In this document: piece after piece, positions 1 through 5,241 of the stretch
Numbering within the stretch: position 1 is the stretch's first letter
Layout: each line of letters opens with the position of its first letter
Source of the DNA: Candidatus Hydrogenedentota bacterium
GTDB taxonomy: Bacteria; Hydrogenedentota; Hydrogenedentia; Hydrogenedentiales; CAITNO01
Direction: 5' to 3'
DNA: 9,641 nucleotides
Assembly (NCBI GenBank): GCA_903922535.1
Contig: CAIXUF010000080.1
Span: 1-9,641 of the forward strand
Position numbers and translations under genes: made by a program
The notes under the pieces: generated by a model
What the model was told of the DNA's origin: nothing
Seen by the model: only the letters and a program-made list of their open reading frames with translations
The model's database searches: none

Positions 1-1
1 A

Positions 2-31
2 GAACACGGCGAAACAGGCTACAACCTCTAG
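2..31 (+). CDS. C-terminal end of an upstream ammonium transporter (partial)
   Basis: The frame starting at base 2 reads EHGETGYNL and then a TAG stop at 29-31. Many Amt proteins end in a cytoplasmic tail of the form GLD-x-x-EHG-x-x-(A/G)Y. The complete Amt in this window carries the same element (GLDLHEHGIPAY). The nine visible residues therefore fit the tail of a second Amt encoded just upstream. A strong hairpin begins 27 bases after the stop, as expected at the end of a transcription unit. Only nine codons are visible, so chance similarity cannot be excluded. If the call is right, two amt genes stand in tandem. Confidence 0.45.
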   Translation, partial: EHGETGYNL

Positions 32-57
32 TCTGTCCTTGTCTCAGGACAACACCA

Positions 58-87
58 GGGGGTCGGTTCCTTCGGGAGCCGGCCCCC
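58..87 (+). terminator. Strong GC hairpin with UUCG loop, likely terminator
   Basis: A 13-bp stem (58-70 with 75-87, including two G-U pairs) closes on a TTCG tetraloop flanked by C-G, the very stable cUUCGg form. It lies 27 bases after the putative Amt stop at 31. No clear T-run follows, so termination may be imperfect or aided by the next hairpin at 114-149. The stem resembles the terminator at 2849-2878. Confidence 0.6.
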
Positions 88-113
88 GCCATTCTTGAAC
101 ACGTAAGAAACGC

Positions 114-149
114 GCCACCCGCCGTTCCCCTTGGGAACGGCGGTTTGGC
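114..149 (+). terminator. Second hairpin of a tandem terminator
   Basis: An 11-bp perfect stem (119-129 with 133-143) has a 3-base loop and is followed by TTT. Four more pairs (114-117 with 146-149) can form after a small internal mismatch. It sits about 30 bases downstream of the first hairpin. The pair would insulate the upstream gene from the amt promoter region. The strand is taken from the inferred upstream gene; the stem itself is symmetric. Confidence 0.55.
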
Positions 150-413
150 TTTGCAATCATCCCGCGATCCGTCCACCGCGTGATCAGTGCGGACCTGACC
201 AGTAGTCTGACCGCATTACCCCTCCCGTGCGTCGACAGCGTTCACCAGGTCCACTGAGCGCATGCTCCCGCCCGCAATTCATACGCCGTTCCAAGGTTCG
301 CGCGCAGTCCGCCTTGCCCTTTCGTCAACAGGCGCGTGCTTCCCTCGCTACGTTTCTGTCGTATCGTGTTTGCATGTATTTTTTATATGTTATTTTTTGT
401 ATTGTGTTATGGC

Positions 414-419
414 TATAAT
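414..419 (+). promoter_or_regulatory. Isolated TATAAT box in an AT-rich island
   Basis: A perfect -10 hexamer lies at 414-419 at the end of a T-rich stretch (about 380-410). No good TTGACA-like -35 sits 16-18 bases upstream, and no gene starts soon after, so it may be a weak promoter, an sRNA start or chance. A TATAATGG sequence also occurs before the DUF1549 operon (3595-3602). Confidence 0.2.
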
Positions 420-600
420 GGGCTTATCCATATTCTATACAGTCTGAAGAATTCCTACCGCACGGAACCTTCTTGACAAGAATGGCACGACTCCGTTGGC
501 CACGCCCGGTCAAAGCAAGGACAAGCCTGTCGGCAATTGTACGCGGCGAAACAATATGCGGCATAAAGAGGACTCCGTTTCCCGAAGCAATCTTGGCCCA

Positions 601-636
601 AAATATCCATATTTGCAGGCAATTTGCGCGGTTTGC
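601..636. promoter_or_regulatory. Palindrome and phased TTTGC motifs, candidate activator site
   Basis: AAATAT-CC-ATATTT (601-614) is a perfect inverted repeat. It is followed by three TTTGC motifs at 612-616, 623-627 and 632-636, spaced 11 and 9 bases, close to one helical turn. TTGCAGGCAA (613-622) is also palindromic. The block lies roughly 65-100 bp upstream of the sigma-54 promoter, where an enhancer-binding protein or bending protein could act. It does not match the enterobacterial NtrC consensus (TGCACC-N5-GGTGCA), so the regulator is unknown. Confidence 0.25.
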
Positions 637-698
637 GAAAGATCGCACCGCACCCGCACATGACCTGCGGCGCATTTTCCCATACGGACCGCACCACT

Positions 699-713
699 TG
701 GCACGACACTTGC
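699..713 (+). promoter_or_regulatory. Sigma-54 (RpoN) promoter for the amt operon
   Basis: TGGCACG (699-705), four bases and TTGC (710-713) match the sigma-54 consensus TGGCACG-N4-TTGC(A/T), with the essential GG (700-701) and GC (712-713) at the required 12-base spacing. Transcription would start near 724-726, about 120 bases before the first ORF of the unit. Sigma-54 promoters with an NtrC-type activator are the classical control of glnK-amtB, so nitrogen-starvation control of this amt gene is a sound inference. No glnK, ntrB or ntrC is in the window. Confidence 0.75.
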
Positions 714-749
714 GTAAGTGTCTACAAGTGGCAGTGACCATGTATGGTT

Positions 750-816
750 CTTTCATTTGGTTGCATGTTGTCCCGAAGACCGGCCGCCGTTTGCGGCTGT
801 TACTGGCAGATGAAAG
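750..816 (+). promoter_or_regulatory. Foldable 5' leader of the amt transcript
   Basis: Within the predicted leader, CTTTCAT (750-756) can pair with ATGAAAG (810-816). The loop they enclose contains a 7-bp hairpin (781-787 with 793-799, loop CGTTT, one G-U pair). The structure ends 15 bases before the Shine-Dalgarno of the 29-codon ORF. I recognise no known riboswitch in it, including the cyanobacterial glutamine-sensing motifs. Pairings of this strength can arise by chance. Confidence 0.25.
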
Positions 817-845
817 GCAAACGGTCCAACAAAGGAGTTAACGCT

Positions 846-935
846 ATGGCAAATCTGCAGAAGACACCTGAATGCGTGGGAGCAAGTTCACGCGCAACCA
901 GGGCTGACATATCAAAGAAAGGATTGACATCATGA
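846..935 (+). CDS. 29-aa leader ORF coupled to amt by an ATGA overlap
   Basis: The ORF starts at ATG 846, eight bases after a strong AAAGGAG Shine-Dalgarno (831-837), and ends with TGA at 933-935. That stop overlaps the amt start (932-934) in an ATGA junction, the classical arrangement for translational coupling or re-initiation. The peptide has 29 residues, starts MANLQKTPEC and is basic in its second half (R16, R19, K24, K25). It has no membrane segment, no run of a single amino acid typical of attenuation leaders, and no family I recognise. The same frame is open back to 744, but the Shine-Dalgarno points to 846. It could be a regulatory leader peptide whose translation gates amt, a small functional protein, or chance. 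Amt has its own Shine-Dalgarno (AAAGGA, 918-923), so coupling would be partial. Confidence 0.5.
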   Translation: MANLQKTPECVGASSRATRADISKKGLTS

Positions 936-2473
936 TATGCTCAAACTCGAAACTCTCACCGCTATTGTCCCGCTACATGGAACGTCTGCGGAGTCCGGAA
1001 TGGCGGCGCTACGGCTACCTGCTCCTTGCGGGCAAATTCCTGGGCATTCTTCTGATCTTCGCCATTGTTCGGGGCATCCCGGCCCTGGCCGGAAGTGAGG
1101 CCTATGCCGATGCTCCGGCACTCACCGGCAACGACATCGTCAATCCGATCAACACCGCCTGGACCCTGATTGCCGCGTTTCTGGTCTTTGGAATGCAGGT
1201 GGGTTTCACGATGCTGGAGGCGGGGTTTTGCCGTTCGCGCGAAACGGTGAACGTGCTGATGGAATGCATTGTGGACACCTGCCTCTGCGGGCTCCTGTTC
1301 TACGCATTCGGCTTCGCGTTCATGTTCGGGCACGGCAACGGTTTCATCGGCTACCAGTGGTTCCTCCTGCAGAACGCGCCGGCAACCTATGAAACCACCG
1401 GCGTCGCCTTTCTGGCGTTCTGGCTCTTTCAGTTCGCCTTCGCGGACACCTGCTCAACAATCACTTCCGGCGCGATGATCGGCCGGACGGGCTTTGCGGG
1501 CGATTTGCTGTACAGCATCGGCGTCTCGGGATTCATTTACCCCATCATCGGCCACTGGGCTTGGGGTCCCGACGGCTTCCTGGCGACCATGGGCACGGCG
1601 GGCAACTTCCTGCCTTCCCTGGGCACGGGCTTCCATGACTTCGCCGGTTCAACGGTGGTCCACACCATCGGCGGCTTCATTGCCCTGGCGGGATCAATCG
1701 TCCTCGGGCCGCGCCTGGGCCGCAGGTTCAAGCGGGACGGCGGCGGACCGATGAGGCCCCATGACCTTACCATCGCCGCGTGCGGCGGTCTGCTTCTGTG
1801 GTTCGGCTGGTACGGGTTCAATCCCGGCAGCACCCTGTCCGCCATGGATTTTGAGGGCGTTGGCCGTGTCGCGGCAAACACCACCCTCGCCGCCTGCGCC
1901 GCCGGTCTGACTGCGATGGCTTACGTGTATATCTGGACGAGAGTCTGGGACTTGAGTTTCACCGTCAACGGCTTTCTTGCCGGTCTCGTGGCCATAACCT
2001 GCCCGTGCTACTGGGTCAGTCCCTTTGGCGCCGTCATGATCGGCGCGGTGGCCGGTGTTGTTGTGGTGCTCGGCGTTGAGCTGCTCGAATGGCTGCGGGT
2101 GGATGACCCAATCGGCGCCGTGCCCGTACATGGCTTTTGCGGCATATGGGGCACGCTCTCGCTGGGCCTCTTTGCCGTAGGCCAGTATGGCGCCACCGGC
2201 CCGCTCGCACCCGACAACTCGGCGCCCCTGACGGGCCTGTTCTATGGCGGCGGCACCACGGTGCTCATCGCCCAGGTTATCGGCAGCGCCACCATTACAG
2301 TCGCAACTTTTGCAGTGGCCTTCATCATGATGAAACTGGTCAATGCGGCCGGAGTGTTGCGCGTGTCGAAAGAAGGTGAACTGTACGGACTAGATCTTCA
2401 TGAACACGGGATTCCGGCGTATCCGGAATTCCTTCTCAACTCGGCACAGGGCCATCCCAGCAGCAAGGAATAA
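932..2473 (+). CDS. amt: Ammonium transporter, Amt/AmtB family
   Basis: This is a 513-residue inner-membrane channel that conducts ammonium/ammonia into the cytoplasm for assimilation. The Amt core starts at about residue 71 (NPINTAWTLIAAFLVFGMQ). Residues H244 (VVHTIGG) and H400 (VPVHGFCG) match the twin pore histidines of AmtB (H168, H318). D236 matches the structural D160, with the same eight-residue gap to the first histidine. W211 (HWAWG) matches W148, and F296 (WYGFNPGS) fits the pore-gate Phe. The loop from W211 to D236 is 25 residues, about twice that of AmtB. The N-terminus is long: a hydrophobic segment (about 28-47) and then AYA-D (57-60), a plausible signal peptidase site. The tail carries GLDLHEHGIPAY. 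ATG 932 is chosen for its Shine-Dalgarno (918-923) and the ATGA overlap with the preceding ORF. Met16 lacks a ribosome binding site. PII regulation is usual in the family, but no PII gene is adjacent. Confidence 0.96.
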   Translation: MICSNSKLSPLLSRYMERLRSPEWRRYGYLLLAGKFLGILLIFAIVRGIPALAGSEAYADAPALTGNDIVNPINTAWTLIAAFLVFGMQVGFTMLEAGFCRSRETVNVLMECIVDTCLCGLLFYAFGFAFMFGHGNGFIGYQWFLLQNAPATYETTGVAFLAFWLFQFAFADTCSTITSGAMIGRTGFAGDLLYSIGVSGFIYPIIGHWAWGPDGFLATMGTAGNFLPSLGTGFHDFAGSTVVHTIGGFIALAGSIVLGPRLGRRFKRDGGGPMRPHDLTIAACGGLLLWFGWYGFNPGSTLSAMDFEGVGRVAANTTLAACAAGLTAMAYVYIWTRVWDLSFTVNGFLAGLVAITCPCYWVSPFGAVMIGAVAGVVVVLGVELLEWLRVDDPIGAVPVHGFCGIWGTLSLGLFAVGQYGATGPLAPDNSAPLTGLFYGGGTTVLIAQVIGSATITVATFAVAFIMMKLVNAAGVLRVSKEGELYGLDLHEHGIPAYPEFLLNSAQGHPSSKE

Positions 2474-2516
2474 TGGTCGGCTGTCCCACAACAACGACAA
2501 AAAAGGAGTTCCTCAA

Positions 2517-2633
2517 ATGGCGTTCAACGATTTTTTGCAAGGTTTGCTCGGCGCAGTGTTCAGCTTCCTCTCAACCTTTCTGACCGACCTCGTCACCGGC
2601 GCGCTGAACGGCCTGCTTGGCATCAGCACCTGA
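2517..2633 (+). CDS. 38-aa amphipathic hydrophobic microprotein, first of a pair
   Basis: This short ORF (MAFNDFLQGLLG...) starts eight bases after a strong AAAAGGAG Shine-Dalgarno (2501-2508), 43 bases after the amt stop. It is rich in Leu, Phe and Gly and has no Lys or Arg. Its only charges are D5 and D24. Polar or small residues recur at 5, 8, 12, 16, 19, 23, 27 and 31, a continuous 3-4 spacing that predicts one amphipathic helix over almost the whole length. It aligns without gaps (after one residue) with the 41-aa ORF that follows, sharing N-D, several Leu and a Thr, so the two look paralogous. Cotranscription with amt, ahead of a terminator, suggests a small membrane protein linked to the transporter or to nitrogen stress. 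I recognise no family. A surfactant-like or toxin-like peptide is an alternative. Confidence 0.65.
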   Translation: MAFNDFLQGLLGAVFSFLSTFLTDLVTGALNGLLGIST

Positions 2634-2654
2634 TCGGCAACGAAGCGGGTAACC

Positions 2655-2667
2655 GCGCCGCTGGCGC
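2655..2667 (+). other. Small hairpin between the two microprotein genes
   Basis: GCGCC-GCT-GGCGC forms a perfect 5-bp stem with a 3-base loop in the 60-base gap between the 38-aa and 41-aa ORFs. It is not followed by a T-run, so it is more likely an mRNA stability or processing element than a terminator, if it does anything. Confidence 0.25.
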
Positions 2668-2693
2668 AAAACCAAAACCAGAAGGAATTAATC

Positions 2694-2819
2694 ATGTTGA
2701 ATGATTTGCTGGGCATTCTCGTGAAGGTGTTGATGGGCCTCTTTGACAACGCCTTGACCACCCCCCTTTTCAACTTCCTTGAGGCGGCTCTCTTTGGAAG
2801 CAAGGACCCGCTTGCCTGA
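2694..2819 (+). CDS. 41-aa amphipathic hydrophobic microprotein, second of a pair
   Basis: This ORF (MLNDLLGILVKVLMG...) starts seven bases after AAGGA (2682-2686), 60 bases after the first microprotein gene. It is Leu-rich, with charges at D4, K11, D18, E30, K37 and D39. D4, K11 and D18 are seven residues apart and would lie on one helix face, giving an amphipathic helix interrupted by P24. Shifted by one residue against the 38-aa ORF it shares the start M-(x)-N-D-x-L and further Leu and Thr positions, about 9 identities over 35. Two such ORFs in tandem, each with a good ribosome binding site and followed directly by a terminator, argue against chance. The function is unknown. By analogy with small transporter partners such as KdpF or AcrZ it could modulate Amt, but nothing in the sequence proves this. 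Confidence 0.65.
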   Translation: MLNDLLGILVKVLMGLFDNALTTPLFNFLEAALFGSKDPLA

Positions 2820-2848
2820 TCACGCCGTTTGGCGCAGGAAGGACACAA

Positions 2849-2878
2849 CGGGGGCCGGTTCAACAGAACCGGCCCCCG
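2849..2878 (+). terminator. Intrinsic-type terminator of the amt operon
   Basis: A perfect 13-bp GC-rich stem (2849-2861 with 2866-2878) with an AACA loop is followed by a modestly T-rich tail (ATTATCTTTCTT). It lies 29 bases after the stop of the second microprotein gene and would end the sigma-54 transcript. Its core GGGGGCCGGTTC is nearly the same as the stem at 58-70 upstream of the module. Confidence 0.8.
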
Positions 2879-2923
2879 ATTATCTTTCTTCCATGGTTTG
2901 GACCTGAGACCTGCCGATTCAGG

Positions 2924-3139
2924 CATCTGCGCCAGGCGCTCGTTGGCAAGGGCGTATTTCACGGCGGTGAGGCACATGGTGTGCAAATCATTGGTGGCGC
3001 GCGCAATGACATCGATTTGTTGCTCTGAAAAACGGTGGCAGATCTTCTCGTTCCAGTACGGTTCCCCGTTCATCGTGTGGAAAATGAACCCAAGCGACTC
3101 CACCTTTTCCCGCCAGTCCCGGCGCTCCGGAATGCGCAT
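2924..3139 (-). pseudogene. N-terminal remnant of a glutathionylspermidine synthase family gene
   Basis: Reading the minus strand from ATG 3139, about 72 residues match the N-terminus of the GSP_synth family (E. coli YgiC/YjfC type, ATP-grasp ligases related to the synthetase half of glutathionylspermidine synthase). Telling stretches are RRDWREKVESLGF, FHTMNGEPYWNE and DLHTMCL. Family members run to about 380-390 residues. Here similarity ends near LAQM (2924). The frame stays open to 2513, but it continues with unrelated sequence through the amt terminator and antisense to both microprotein genes. The ATP-grasp catalytic domain is absent, so the fragment cannot be an active ligase. GGAAAGG lies directly before the ATG, too close for a good ribosome binding site. 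It is most likely the leftover of a deletion or rearrangement next to the amt module. Confidence 0.75.
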
Positions 3140-3159
3140 CCTTTCCACAAGGTTACTCC

Positions 3160-3252
3160 CCGGCCCCGGCCGATGCACGGCCTGCCGCGCTCCATCCGCA
3201 CGATCTTCGCCATGCGTTCCAAGATCCGTTCCATTGTGCTTGTGTGCTTCAT
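3160..3252 (-). pseudogene. Possible fragment of a conserved hypothetical gene
   Basis: From ATG 3252 on the minus strand the translation begins MKHTSTMERILERM and continues with AKIVRMERGRPC and a Gly/Arg stretch. A short helix followed by MERG resembles the start of a conserved hypothetical family, often near mobile elements, that reads roughly I-x-x-I-x-x-MERG-x-L. The similarity covers only about 30 codons and stops near 3160, just before the glutathionylspermidine synthase fragment. There is no visible ribosome binding site. I recall the family from memory and cannot name it, so this is a weak call. Confidence 0.2.
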
Positions 3253-3594
3253 GCCAAGTACGATGTAGTATTCAATATCGTTTATTAAGCACGAACCACA
3301 ATCGGGAAAGGGTCGTCTTCTGGAAGGGTGGCCGGGGGCACAGTCAAAAGCGGGTTGTGCATCCGACCGCGTAACCTTACGCTCCTCCGCAGCCACTACA
3401 TGGTTGACGGGCGCTGCGGTATGGGTTCTTGGCGCCCCCATGGTTCGCCCGCGTTGATGGCACGCGGCGGGGCCTGCGGGCTGCGCTCAAAACGGCCGGA
3501 CCGAAGACCTCGTGGGCTGCTCTGTCATGGGCTTGCCGCACCATGGAACCTTCCAGAGGACGGGGGTGTTCCACTGAGTGCGGCCTTGGGCGTG
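3253..3594. other. Intergenic region with no recognisable gene
   Basis: The open frames across this stretch on both strands give Arg/Pro/Gly-rich translations without recognisable motifs and look like shadows of high GC. I see no gene, RNA or repeat. It separates the decayed minus-strand fragments from the promoter of the following operon. Confidence 0.5.
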
Positions 3595-3600
3595 TATAAT
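3595..3600 (+). promoter_or_regulatory. Candidate -10 box for the DUF1549-DUF1501-PPC operon
   Basis: A perfect TATAAT at 3595-3600 lies 55 bases before the start codon at 3656, giving a predicted leader of about 50 bases. The -35 side is weak: CACTGA at 17-base spacing, or TTCCAC at 20. The leader contains an imperfect hairpin (3622-3627 with 3635-3641, one bulge) just upstream of the Shine-Dalgarno. This is the best promoter candidate for the operon. Confidence 0.4.
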
Positions 3601-3655
3601 GGATGAACATGAAACACTGTGAACCGGGCCCGTTCCGGGTTATGCGAGGGCCAGC

Positions 3656-5221
3656 ATGAGAGTTCTCTCCCTTTTCTCGCTGTGTGCGGTCTCCCTGTGG
3701 ATGCAGTCCGCCCCCGCTGTGGTGCATGCCCCCTATGAAATGGCCGAAAGCCCCGTACCCGCCAACGGCGTGGATAAGGCGGTGCTGGCCAATCTTCAGA
3801 CGCGCGGCATCCAACCCGCCCATCCCTGTTCGGACGCCGTATTCATCCGCAGGGCCTATCTGGACGTCATAGGCACCCTGCCCACCGCAATGGAAGCGCA
3901 CTTCTTCCTACAGGACAACCGGCCGGACAAGCGCGCGGTGCTGGTGGACGGCCTCCTGGCCCGGAACGAATTCGCCGATTATTGGTCCATGAAATGGTGC
4001 GACGCGCTGCGGGTGAAGGCCGAATTCCCCATCAATCTGTGGCCCAACGCCGTGCAGGCCTACCACCGCTGGATTCATGATGCCCTGCGCGACAACATGC
4101 CGTACAACGCGTTTGCCAAAGCGCTGCTCACCAGCAGCGGCAGCAATTTCCGCGTGGCACCCGTGAATTTCTACCGGGCTGTCCAGGGCCGCAAACCGGC
4201 AGACATCGCCGGGGCCGTGGCGCTGACCTTTATGGGGACGCGAATGGACAAATGGCCCGAGGACCGGCGCGCCGGCATGGCGGCCTTCTTCTCCCGCATC
4301 GCCTACAAGAAGACGGGCGAGTGGAAAGAGGAGATCGTCTGTCTGGACCCGAAAATGCCGGACGCCCCCTTCCCGGCCACCTTCCCCGACGGCGTCACCC
4401 TGCAGATAAACCCCGACCAGGATCCCCGGGCGGTTTTCACCACCTGGCTTGTCGCCAAGGACAATCCCTGGTTTGCCAAGGCCGCCGTCAACCGCATCTG
4501 GTGCTGGCTGATGGGCCGCGGCATCATCCACGAGCCGGATGACATCCGTCCCGACAACCCTCCGGTGAATCCCGAACTGCTGGCCTGGCTGGAAAAGGAA
4601 CTGGTCATTTCCGGCTACGATCTGCGGCACATCTACCGGTTGATCCTCAATTCCCGCACCTACCAGCAGTCCCCCATTCCCAAAAGTGACAGTCCCGACG
4701 CCGAGGCCTGTTTCGCCTGTTATCCCATCCGCCGCCTGGAGGCGGAGGTGCTCATTGACGCTCTGGACGGCATCGGCGGAAAGGGCGAATCCTATTCGAG
4801 CGCCATTCCGGAACCCTTCGCCTTCATCCCGGACGACCAGCGCACCATCACCCTGGCCGACGGCAGCACCACCAGTGCCTTCCTCGAAATGTTCGGCCGT
4901 CCAACCCGGGACACCGGCCTGGAATCGGAACGGAACAACCAGTCCACCGACGCCCAGCGGCTGTACCTGCTCAATTCGACGGCCATACAGAAGAAGATTG
5001 AGAACAGCGAACGCCTCCGCGCCCTGTTTCAGGGGGCCAAGGGAAAGCCCGCGGAAGTGGTTCGGCGCATTTACATGAACCTCCTGTCCCGTCCGCCCAC
5101 GCAGGACGAGATGGAGGCCATACTGGCCTACTCCAAAACGCCGGGCCTGCTCCCCAGGCAGGCCGCGGCGGATCTGGTCTGGACGCTCATCAATTCCAAG
5201 GAATTTCTTTACCGGCATTGA
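3656..5221 (+). CDS. Exported DUF1549/DUF1553 domain protein (PSCyt2-PSD1 type)
   Basis: This 521-residue protein begins with a Sec signal peptide (hydrophobic core about 3-20, plausible cleavage after VHA near residue 25). The DUF1549 domain (about 36-210) opens with VDKAV (39) and holds FIRRAYLDVIGTLPT (63-77). The DUF1553 domain (about 260-515) includes NPWFAKAAVNRIW (270-282), the following GRGI and DDIRPDNPP segments and the family's closing LINSKEFLYRH. ATG 3656 is supported by GAGGG five bases upstream (3646-3650). These domains are abundant in Planctomycetes and related bacteria, usually next to DUF1501 genes as here, but no biochemical role is established. Many relatives are longer and carry an N-terminal cytochrome c domain. 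No CXXCH is present here, so this one is not expected to bind haem. A CFAC pair (C352, C355) sits just before the RRLEAEV element. Confidence 0.92.
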   Translation: MRVLSLFSLCAVSLWMQSAPAVVHAPYEMAESPVPANGVDKAVLANLQTRGIQPAHPCSDAVFIRRAYLDVIGTLPTAMEAHFFLQDNRPDKRAVLVDGLLARNEFADYWSMKWCDALRVKAEFPINLWPNAVQAYHRWIHDALRDNMPYNAFAKALLTSSGSNFRVAPVNFYRAVQGRKPADIAGAVALTFMGTRMDKWPEDRRAGMAAFFSRIAYKKTGEWKEEIVCLDPKMPDAPFPATFPDGVTLQINPDQDPRAVFTTWLVAKDNPWFAKAAVNRIWCWLMGRGIIHEPDDIRPDNPPVNPELLAWLEKELVISGYDLRHIYRLILNSRTYQQSPIPKSDSPDAEACFACYPIRRLEAEVLIDALDGIGGKGESYSSAIPEPFAFIPDDQRTITLADGSTTSAFLEMFGRPTRDTGLESERNNQSTDAQRLYLLNSTAIQKKIENSERLRALFQGAKGKPAEVVRRIYMNLLSRPPTQDEMEAILAYSKTPGLLPRQAAADLVWTLINSKEFLYRH

Positions 5222-5241
5222 ACCCGGTGCGAGGGTTTGTC

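Larger units (their letters stand above)
150..690. other. Long intergenic region upstream of the amt promoter, no recognisable gene
   Basis: Open frames exist on both strands (for example around 473-841 plus and 424-756 minus), but their translations have no recognisable family. They overlap each other, and the plus frame runs through the sigma-54 promoter. I see no gene here. The stretch contains a markedly AT-rich island (about 370-440) in otherwise GC-rich DNA and a palindrome at 601-614. It probably serves as regulatory DNA. Confidence 0.5.

Noticed and set aside
473..478. TTGACA hexamer as a -35 box
   Set aside because: No acceptable -10 follows at 16-18 bases.
483..501. Second TGGCACG, as a possible sigma-54 promoter
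   Set aside because: The -12 half (TTGC at the right spacing) is missing; the sequence there is CGTT.
473..841. 122-codon plus-strand frame before amt
   Set aside because: It has no family similarity and no ribosome binding site, and it runs through the sigma-54 promoter and the leader. Most of it would lie upstream of the transcription start.
4705..4725. CxxC pair (CFAC) in the DUF1553 protein as a haem site
   Set aside because: It is not followed by His, so it is not a cytochrome c CXXCH motif, and it sits inside the DUF1553 domain.
3908..5218. 436-codon open frame on the minus strand
   Set aside because: It lies exactly antisense to the DUF1549/DUF1553 gene, its translation has no recognisable family, and such frames are common opposite GC-rich genes.
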